From Acidaminococcaceae bacterium UBA2453 (lineage in GTDB: Bacteria; Bacillota; Negativicutes; Acidaminococcales; Acidaminococcaceae), in the NCBI GenBank assembly GCA_002342505.1, contig DDQB01000024.1, forward strand, positions 1 through 20,630: 20,630 bases of DNA. The letters are read 5' to 3'. Positions 15,075 to 20,630 of the stretch are shown one piece after another. Numbering within the stretch: position 1 is the first letter of the stretch; each line of letters starts with the position of its first letter. Both the position numbers and the translations under genes were made by a program. The notes below the pieces were generated by a model. The model worked only from the letters and a program-made list of their open reading frames with translations, was not told the origin of the DNA and made no database searches.

Positions 15075-15869
15075 ATGGATAAAAACCGTCCGATCGGCGT
15101 CATTGATTCCGGCGTCGGCGGCTTAAGCGTATTGCGCGCCTTGCAGAAGGCCATGCCTCATGAAAAGTTTTTGTATTTGGGAGACACGGCCCGGGCTCCG
15201 TACGGCACCCGAAGCCGGGAAACTATTACCGCCTTTGTGGCGGAGATGACGGACTGGCTGGAGCAAAAGGGAATAAAGCAGCTGGTGGCAGCCTGTAATA
15301 CCATCACGGTGCTGGGGACCTCTGTGATCCGGGGCAGCCATACATTCCCCGTCATCGGCATGTCCCGGGGTGTGGAAGAAGTGCTGCAGGCGACAAAAAA
15401 TAAAAAGATCGGCCTTATGGCTACGGACTTTACCGTAAGTACCGGGGCGCACCGGAAAGAGATTCAGAACGCGGATCCTTCTGCGGAAGTGTTCGGCGTC
15501 AGCTGCACAAAATTCGTGCCGCTGATCGAAACCGCCCAATTTGGATCCCCGGCACTGTGGGAAGCCGTTCGGGAATACGCCGAAGTACTGAAAGAAAAAA
15601 AGGCAGACACGGTGATTCTGGGATGCACCCACTATCCTTTTGTGCGGGAGCAGATAGAAGAAGCGTTCGGTTCCGGCGTAACCATCATCGATCCGGCAGA
15701 AGCTACGGCAAAGCTGGCTAAAGAAGAACTGGAACGGCAGGGGCTGCTGCAAACGGAAGGAAGCGGACGCTGCGATATCTGCTTTACCGGCGATATGGAA
15801 CTGGGAAAACGCCTGGCAGCGCGTATGCTGGATCCGGCGGCCTGCGAATTTAAGCAGGTGAAATTGTAG
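15075..15869 (+). CDS. murI: Glutamate racemase
   Basis: This cytoplasmic, cofactor-independent racemase makes D-glutamate for peptidoglycan precursors. The 264-residue length is normal. The two catalytic Cys are C74 in ACNT and C184 in GCTHYPF. The N-terminal IDSGVGGLSV with D11 and the LGDTARAPYG block complete the active site. ATG 15075 is chosen because GGAAG (15062-15066) lies eight bases upstream; another ATG two codons earlier (15069) is too close to it. The frame stays open far upstream across the dehydrogenase gene, but that stretch reads as non-coding. Murein synthesis genes also occur in the left part of the window (SEDS/PBP pair, NlpC/P60), although not in one operon. Confidence 0.97.
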   Translation: MDKNRPIGVIDSGVGGLSVLRALQKAMPHEKFLYLGDTARAPYGTRSRETITAFVAEMTDWLEQKGIKQLVAACNTITVLGTSVIRGSHTFPVIGMSRGVEEVLQATKNKKIGLMATDFTVSTGAHRKEIQNADPSAEVFGVSCTKFVPLIETAQFGSPALWEAVREYAEVLKEKKADTVILGCTHYPFVREQIEEAFGSGVTIIDPAEATAKLAKEELERQGLLQTEGSGRCDICFTGDMELGKRLAARMLDPAACEFKQVKL

Positions 15870-16115
15870 TTTATGTGGCCGGGATGGAAATGCGTTATCG
15901 CTTAAATTAAAACTTAAAAAAATAAGCATTAAAAAATATAATGGCAGGAACAAATTCCTTCCCCGACAAATAATTTTTCAAAATCTGAAGCAATTTTACT
16001 TTTTTTGCGTGTTTTTATGTTTCGCAGGAAGAAAAACGTGTTATAATATAAAGAGTAGTTTTATTTTTATTTTTACTTAACATAAACAACAAATCACAAA
16101 GGTGGTGAGATGTGA
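15870..16115 (+). promoter_or_regulatory. Promoter region of the V-type ATPase operon
   Basis: This is an AT-rich gap of 246 bases. The best promoter is an extended -10, TGTTATAAT (16039-16047), without a good -35, about 70 bases before the first ATPase gene. A second candidate has TTAAAA (15914-15919) and TATAAT (15937-15942) with 17 bases between. Two weak inverted repeats are present, GCTTA/TAAGC (15900-15927) and AGGAA/TTCCT (15946-15959); neither is a convincing terminator for murI. No small gene was seen. Confidence 0.6.
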
Positions 16116-16421
16116 ATGTCCATGCTAGATGAAATCAAGGCGGCCGAAGCCGCTGCCGCACAGGCAAAGAAAGACGCTGCCCTGACCAGTCGCAATCTTC
16201 TGCGGGATGCGGAGGAGGCAGCCAACCGGGAGGCCGCTGCTATGATCACCGAAGCCCGCAACGCTGCCAAAGAGACCGTTGCCAAGGCGGAAGCGCACGC
16301 CAGAGTACAGGCGAAAGATCTGGTGGCAGAACGGTCCAGAGCGGATCGGGAAGTGGCGACAGCTGCTGAGGAGAAACTCTCCGAGGCGGTAGCATATATT
16401 GTAGAAAGGGTTGTGGTTTAG
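16116..16421 (+). CDS. ntpF: V-type ATPase peripheral stalk subunit (G/H-like)
   Basis: A 101-residue, Ala/Glu/Lys/Arg-rich protein predicted to be one long helix, typical of the small stalk subunit that pairs with subunit E as a coiled-coil stator between the soluble and membrane parts of the ATPase. Identification rests mostly on its place at the head of the operon, its size and composition, because sequence conservation in this family is low. GGTGGTGAG (16101-16109) precedes the ATG at 16116. The next gene starts one base after its stop if ATG 16423 is used, indicating translational coupling. The symbol follows the E. hirae operon position. Confidence 0.8.
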   Translation: MSMLDEIKAAEAAAAQAKKDAALTSRNLLRDAEEAANREAAAMITEARNAAKETVAKAEAHARVQAKDLVAERSRADREVATAAEEKLSEAVAYIVERVVV

Positions 16422-16422
16422 T

Positions 16423-18282
16423 ATGCTGATTGCAATGAAAAAGGCGACGCTCTTCGCGCTGAAAGAAGACCGCGACGCCATTTTGCTTGCGCTGCAGAAA
16501 GACGGCAACATCATGCTCATTTCGGAAGGCGAAAAAACACAGACGCTGGAAGGGGCGGACAAGGTAGGCGACCAGCTTGCCAAGGCGAAAGACGCCCTGA
16601 AGTTTGTTGACCTGCACGGGAAAAAAGATTCCATGTTTGCGCCCCGCCTTCCGGTTTCCTACGATTCCTTCCTCCGTGAATCGAAGGAAGGCTCGGACCT
16701 GGCAGATCAGGTTGAGGAGCTGTCCGGCAAGATCATGTCCCTCCGAAACGAGGCGTCGACCATGACAAGCCAGGTAGATGCCCTGCAGCCGTGGATAGAC
16801 CTGGATATCCCGCTGGAGCAGCTTGCCCCTACGGATAGCAGCGTGTATTTCGCGGGTTATCTACCGGAACTGGAAAAGGAAGCGTTCCTGGAAGATATCA
16901 GGGAGCTGGCGGCAGAGCCCATCGTGCTGCGCGAAGCGCCGGAAGGGCGCGCCATGCTGATCTTCTGCATGAAAGAGGAAGCAGCCCGGCTCAAGCATTT
17001 CCTCAAAGCGCATGATTTTACCGATGTTGTCTTTCCAAAGCGTACGGGACTGGTTTCGGAGATCGCCGTAGATCTCACGGAGGCCGCCCGGGTAAAGAAT
17101 TTGCGGGCTGACGAACTGGAGGCACAAGCCAAGAAGATTGCCGAAAGCAAGGCTGAGCTCCAGCTGTACTACGACCAGCTGATGGCCAAGGAAGACCGTC
17201 TGGCCAACGGCGGCGTGGAGACAGAAAAAACATTTTATCTGGAAGGCTGGGTCCGGAAGGACCGCACAGTCCAGGTAGAAAGGGCTATACGAAGCGCGAC
17301 GGATGCGTATCAGATCGAATTCCGCGATCCGGCAGAGGGAGAGATCCCGCCGACGGAAATGGAGAACAATTCGTTTGTATCGCCCTACGAATCGGTTATC
17401 GAGCTTTATTCCAGGCCGCAGGCGGGCAGTATTGACCCGGATTTCCTGATGGCGCCGTTCCATTTTATCTTTTTCGGCATGATGCTCTCGGACGCAGGCT
17501 ACGGCCTGGTGCTCACGATAGGGCTGCTGATCGCCATGAAGCTGGTAAAGCCCCAGGGATTTGCCGGCAAGCTGGCCATGGTCATCTTTTTTGGCAGTAT
17601 CTCCACGATTATCTGGGGAGCGCTCTTCGGCGGCTGGTTCGGCCTGGAGCTGCATCCGCTGCTCTTTGTGCCCATGAAGGAACCGTTGAAGATGCTGGCC
17701 CTCTGTTTTGGGCTCGGCGCCCTGCATCTGGTCTGCGGTATGCTGCTTAAAGCCTACATGCTCATCAGAGACGGCGACGTTGTCGGAGCTTTCTGCGACG
17801 AATTCAGCTGGCTGATCATGTTTGCGGGCTTCCTCTGCATGGCCTTTGTGCCGGGACCTGTGGGCAAGTATCTGGCCATCGCAGGCGCCGCCATCATTGT
17901 GCTGACAGGCGGACGCGAGAAGAAGGGGATCCTGGGCAAACTCATGGGAGGGCTCCTTTCCCTCTACAACATCAGCGGGTACATGAGCGATCTGCTGAGT
18001 TATTCCAGACTTTTTGCGCTGGGCCTGGCCACGGGCGTCATCGCCATGGTTATCAACACGATCGCGCAGATGCTCATGGAAGCGGGACCGGTAGGTACCG
18101 CCGTGGCCGTGCTGGTGCTTCTGGGGGGACATGTTTTCAATATCGTGATCAATGTACTGGGCGCTTTCGTACACAGCAGCCGTCTGCAGTACATCGAGTT
18201 CTTCGGCAAGTTCTATGAAGCCGGCGGCAAGGCCTTTGTTCCTCTGGCTATCAGGACTAAGTACATGAATGTAACCAAATAA
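16423..18282 (+). CDS. ntpI: V-type ATPase membrane subunit I (a-type)
   Basis: The large stator membrane subunit (619 residues from ATG 16423) that forms the ion path against the K ring. The N-terminal half (to about 325) is cytoplasmic with coiled-coil segments that join the stalks. The C-terminal half carries about seven or eight membrane segments starting at about 345. The motif YSRLFALGLA contains R529, matching the essential ring-facing Arg of a/I subunits. The SSRLQYIEFFGKFYEAGGK block near the end is characteristic. ATG 16423 fits relatives that begin close to MKKxTLF; a TTG at 16411 is open in frame but has no spaced ribosome-binding site, and ATG 16435 is possible. The subunit K gene follows after 41 AT-rich bases with its own strong ribosome-binding site. 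Confidence 0.95.
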   Translation: MLIAMKKATLFALKEDRDAILLALQKDGNIMLISEGEKTQTLEGADKVGDQLAKAKDALKFVDLHGKKDSMFAPRLPVSYDSFLRESKEGSDLADQVEELSGKIMSLRNEASTMTSQVDALQPWIDLDIPLEQLAPTDSSVYFAGYLPELEKEAFLEDIRELAAEPIVLREAPEGRAMLIFCMKEEAARLKHFLKAHDFTDVVFPKRTGLVSEIAVDLTEAARVKNLRADELEAQAKKIAESKAELQLYYDQLMAKEDRLANGGVETEKTFYLEGWVRKDRTVQVERAIRSATDAYQIEFRDPAEGEIPPTEMENNSFVSPYESVIELYSRPQAGSIDPDFLMAPFHFIFFGMMLSDAGYGLVLTIGLLIAMKLVKPQGFAGKLAMVIFFGSISTIIWGALFGGWFGLELHPLLFVPMKEPLKMLALCFGLGALHLVCGMLLKAYMLIRDGDVVGAFCDEFSWLIMFAGFLCMAFVPGPVGKYLAIAGAAIIVLTGGREKKGILGKLMGGLLSLYNISGYMSDLLSYSRLFALGLATGVIAMVINTIAQMLMEAGPVGTAVAVLVLLGGHVFNIVINVLGAFVHSSRLQYIEFFGKFYEAGGKAFVPLAIRTKYMNVTK

Positions 18283-18323
18283 AAAATAAAATATATAAAC
18301 GAAATTAAAGGAGGCAGTTTATT

Positions 18324-18800
18324 ATGATTACTTTAGGAACAGCTCTTGCTTTTGCAGGCGCAGCAGTAGCCGCCGGATTTGCCGGTGTAGGAAGCGCTAT
18401 GGGTGTAGGTATTGCCGGCCAGGCAGGCGCCGGCGTAGTATCCGAGGATCCGGAAAAGTTCGGTAACGTCCTCGTACTGCAGGCTCTGCCGGGTACCCAG
18501 GGTATTTACGGCTTGCTGATCGCCTTCATCATTGTCCTGAACCTGGGCGTAATTGACGGCAGCGTCAAGGATCTGACCACCGATCAGGGCATCGCTCTCT
18601 TCTTCGCAGGCCTTCCGATGGCCATCGGCGGACTGATGAGCGGTATTTATCAGGGCAAAGTTGCCGCATCCGGCATTTACCTGTGCGCAAAGCGCCCAGA
18701 AGAAACCGGTAAAGGCATCATTCTGGCCGCCATGGTTGAAACCTACGCAGTTCTTTCCCTGCTCATCTCCTTCATCATGGTTAACGGCGTAAAGCTCTAA
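18324..18800 (+). CDS. ntpK: V-type ATPase rotor ring subunit K (proteolipid), Na+ type
   Basis: The 158-residue membrane rotor subunit has four membrane helices, formed by two fused hairpins of which only the second carries the ion carboxylate. Residues matching the five Na+ ligands known in E. hirae NtpK are all present: L55, T58 and Q59 in LPGTQG, Q110 in IYQGK and E139 in VETYAV. This predicts a Na+-coupled ATPase. A perfect AAAGGAGG lies nine bases before the ATG, stronger than those of neighbouring genes, which suits the need for many copies per complex. It sits between I and E in the usual order. Confidence 0.97.
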   Translation: MITLGTALAFAGAAVAAGFAGVGSAMGVGIAGQAGAGVVSEDPEKFGNVLVLQALPGTQGIYGLLIAFIIVLNLGVIDGSVKDLTTDQGIALFFAGLPMAIGGLMSGIYQGKVAASGIYLCAKRPEETGKGIILAAMVETYAVLSLLISFIMVNGVKL

Positions 18801-18819
18801 CCTAAGGGGGGAGAGACCG

Positions 18820-19428
18820 ATGGCGACAAACAAGATTATTCTCAGGATAGAGGAAGAAGGAGCCCGCGAGGCGGCTGAAATTGTTGATGCCGCAAAGAAA
18901 AAGGCTGCCGCCTCTACTGAAAAAATAAAAGCTGCCGCAAAGGTGAAAATTGAAGAAATCAATGCCCAGGCCGCGGCCGATGCCGATGAAGCAGCCCGCC
19001 GCCAGATCCTTATCGCCGAACTGGAAGCCAGGAAGAACTCTCTGGACAGCAAGCGAAAGGTGCTGGAGATGGCGTTTGCCAAGGCGGAAGAAAATATTGC
19101 CGCGCTGCCGGAGGCTCAGTGGGAGAAGCTCATTACCAATATTGTCGTAAAGGCTGCTGAGACCGGCACGGAAAAACTCTGCGTACCGGCGGCAGACCGG
19201 GCGAAATATGAGGGCGGTTTCCTGGACAGACTGAACGCAGCCCTGGTCCAGGCAGGAAAGAAGGGCGGACTGACGCTGTCTGACGAAGCGGCGAAGTTTG
19301 CCGGCGGAATCCTCCTGCAGGGCAAGACCAGTGATTTCGACGGATCCTTTGCAACTATACTGAAGGATGTCCGCACCCGGATCGAAAAGGAAGTGGCGGA
19401 CATGCTCTTCGCCGCGGAGGTGAAATAA
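18820..19428 (+). CDS. ntpE: V-type ATPase peripheral stalk subunit E
   Basis: A 202-residue stator subunit of the cytoplasmic peripheral stalk. The N-terminal half (about 1-95) is a charged Ala/Lys/Glu helix expected to coil with the small subunit encoded first in this operon. The C-terminal half (about 105-200) is a mixed globular domain that caps the catalytic head, including GGILLQGKTSDFDGSF-like sequence and a final helix with RTRIEKEVADMLF. GGGGGG and GAGA precede the ATG. It starts 19 bases after the K stop and ends one base before the C gene. Confidence 0.93.
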   Translation: MATNKIILRIEEEGAREAAEIVDAAKKKAAASTEKIKAAAKVKIEEINAQAAADADEAARRQILIAELEARKNSLDSKRKVLEMAFAKAEENIAALPEAQWEKLITNIVVKAAETGTEKLCVPAADRAKYEGGFLDRLNAALVQAGKKGGLTLSDEAAKFAGGILLQGKTSDFDGSFATILKDVRTRIEKEVADMLFAAEVK

Positions 19429-19429
19429 C

Positions 19430-20422
19430 ATGCCGCAGGCAAGTTACGAGTACGCAGTGGGCCGTATCAGCCAGCTTTCTACAAAGATGCTGGACGCGAC
19501 CAAGCTGAGGCGTATCTATGAGGCGGGTTCCGTCCAGGAATCGCTGGCGCTTCTTCTGGAGACCGGCTACGGCGGAAACCTGAGCCCCGAACACATCGCT
19601 TCGGAAGAAATTGACTATGTCATCCGCGAGCAGCTGCAGACATCCAGGAAGATGGTGTGGGAGGTCACTCCCGCCCCGGAGCTTACCAGCCTCTTCCTGC
19701 TGGAGGTGGACGGGCACAATCTCAAGACGCTGCTGAAAGCGCGTTTACTGGGCGTCGAAGCTCCCGACGTGCTGATTGACGGCGGCTCCTTCCCTTTGGA
19801 TCAGCTCAAGGAATGCGTAGCCAGTTCCAACTACGATCTCCTGCCGGACGCCTACCGCACTGCCATGAACCGGATCGAAGCAGAACTGGCCCGGGGGATC
19901 GATCCCCTGAAGTTCAGCGCTGAGATCGACAAGGCCATGTTCCGGCACATCAAGAACGTGTTGGATAAAAAGAACGACCACAGCTTTGTCCGTGATTACT
20001 TCTCCCTGCAGGCGGACTTCCAGAATGCCCGCAGCGTAATAAGGGCAAGGCTCCTTAACTGGGACGTGGACAAACTGCGTCTCATGCTCCTTGAAGGCGG
20101 GGAAATCGACTTAAACGTTTTCCTGGAAGGGATGGATACCCCGATGGAACAGCTGGGAGCGAAATTTAACAGAGGCAAGAACGGCAAACTTATTTCCCAG
20201 AGCGTGGAGGAATATGTGACTACCGGCAATGCATCTGTTCTGAAACGTAAAATGGAAACGGCGCTGATGAATGTTCTGCGCAGTGTGAAATGGGACATGT
20301 TTTCCCTGGGCCCGATCATCGGTTACCTGATGGGACGCGAAGCGGAAGCCAAAGCGCTCAGGATAATCTTCGGGGCCAAGCGGGGCGGCTTTGAATACGA
20401 GCTGCCCGAGCTGTACGCATAG
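19430..20422 (+). CDS. ntpC: V-type ATPase subunit C (d-type)
   Basis: A 330-residue soluble subunit that forms the socket between the central shaft and the K ring. It is largely helical; typical features are the N-terminal YEYAVGRISQLSTKML segment, a repeated three-part fold and the late GYLMGREAEAKALRIIFGAK motif near 302-321, diagnostic for the family. Length is normal. The ATG is one base after the E stop (TAACATG), so translation is probably coupled. The F subunit gene follows after 14 bases. Confidence 0.95.
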   Translation: MPQASYEYAVGRISQLSTKMLDATKLRRIYEAGSVQESLALLLETGYGGNLSPEHIASEEIDYVIREQLQTSRKMVWEVTPAPELTSLFLLEVDGHNLKTLLKARLLGVEAPDVLIDGGSFPLDQLKECVASSNYDLLPDAYRTAMNRIEAELARGIDPLKFSAEIDKAMFRHIKNVLDKKNDHSFVRDYFSLQADFQNARSVIRARLLNWDVDKLRLMLLEGGEIDLNVFLEGMDTPMEQLGAKFNRGKNGKLISQSVEEYVTTGNASVLKRKMETALMNVLRSVKWDMFSLGPIIGYLMGREAEAKALRIIFGAKRGGFEYELPELYA

Positions 20423-20436
20423 AAAGGCGGATATCA

Positions 20437-20630
20437 ATGAAGAAGGAACGAAAAATCGCGGTGATTGGCGACCCCGGTTCCGTAATGATCTTCAAGGCTA
20501 TCGGTCTGGATGTGTATTACGAAGAACAGGGTCCCATGATAGAAAAACGGATACATAAACTGGCGGATGAAGGGTATGCAGCAATCTACATCACCGAGGA
20601 AGCCGCACAGCTGGTACCCGAAGCAATCGA
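20437..20630 (+). CDS. ntpG: V-type ATPase subunit F (3' partial)
   Basis: This is the start of the small central-shaft subunit F; 64 codons are visible before the right edge. The N-terminal KIAVIGDPGSVMIFKAIG matches the family pattern of a Rossmann-like fold starting with a beta strand and a GD motif, and YAAIYITEEAAQ follows at about 49-60. AGAAAGGCGG (20421-20430) precedes the ATG at 20437. Position after C fits the order G-I-K-E-C-F; the catalytic A, B and D genes are expected to the right of the window. The symbol follows E. hirae, where ntpG encodes subunit F. Confidence 0.92.
   Translation, partial: MKKERKIAVIGDPGSVMIFKAIGLDVYYEEQGPMIEKRIHKLADEGYAAIYITEEAAQLVPEAI

Noticed and set aside
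16861..18174. Long - strand open frame (437 codons) opposite ntpI
   Set aside because: It mirrors a well-supported membrane subunit gene, and its translation is His/Gln/Arg-rich with no recognisable domain.

Overview
The window is a stretch of ordinary bacterial chromosome with dense coding, moderately high GC in genes and AT-rich intergenic gaps. No rRNA, tRNA, CRISPR array, insertion sequence or phage gene was seen. Gene content points to a strictly fermentative, double-membraned Firmicute of the Negativicutes, possibly close to Acidaminococcaceae. The pointers are a V-type ATPase operon in the Enterococcus hirae ntp order with a sodium-type rotor subunit, a monofunctional formate-tetrahydrofolate ligase, a PASTA-tailed class B penicillin-binding protein, and a secreted Spy/CpxP-like His-rich protein of the kind usually found in a periplasm. 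The taxonomic placement is an inference from gene types only.

Left part (1-6725, + strand): the 3' part of a secreted NlpC/P60 cell-wall hydrolase whose frame runs off the left edge; a DhaR/AcoR-type AAA+ regulator without the GAFTGA loop needed to contact sigma-54; trmB; and a SEDS glycosyltransferase (FtsW-like) overlapping by one base with a class B PBP (FtsI/SpoVD-like). This last pair forms a peptidoglycan polymerase/crosslinker unit placed outside a dcw cluster.

One-carbon block (6857-9359): fhs and folD, one base apart, ending at a strong bidirectional terminator. The FolD active site is unusual: by eye, the Lys and Gln needed for the cyclohydrolase step are both replaced by Leu.

Envelope-response block (9513-14064): two secreted proteins on the - strand (a protein with a Gly/His-rich tail and an Ig-like domain, and a His-rich Spy/CpxP-like repeat protein) are transcribed away from an OmpR-type response regulator and a sensor kinase with a large Ala- and His-containing extracytoplasmic region. 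The shared 280-base intergenic region carries a good promoter for the two-component genes and two sets of direct repeats. This is the most likely uncharacterised system in the window: an envelope or metal stress circuit with its effectors beside its sensor.

Right part (14149-20630, + strand): a short-chain dehydrogenase with an unusual charged insertion, murI (glutamate racemase), a 245-base promoter region, and the first six genes of a V-type ATPase operon (stalk G, I, K, E, C, F). The last gene is cut by the right edge. All five sodium-coordinating residues known from E. hirae NtpK are present in subunit K, so a Na+-coupled enzyme is predicted.
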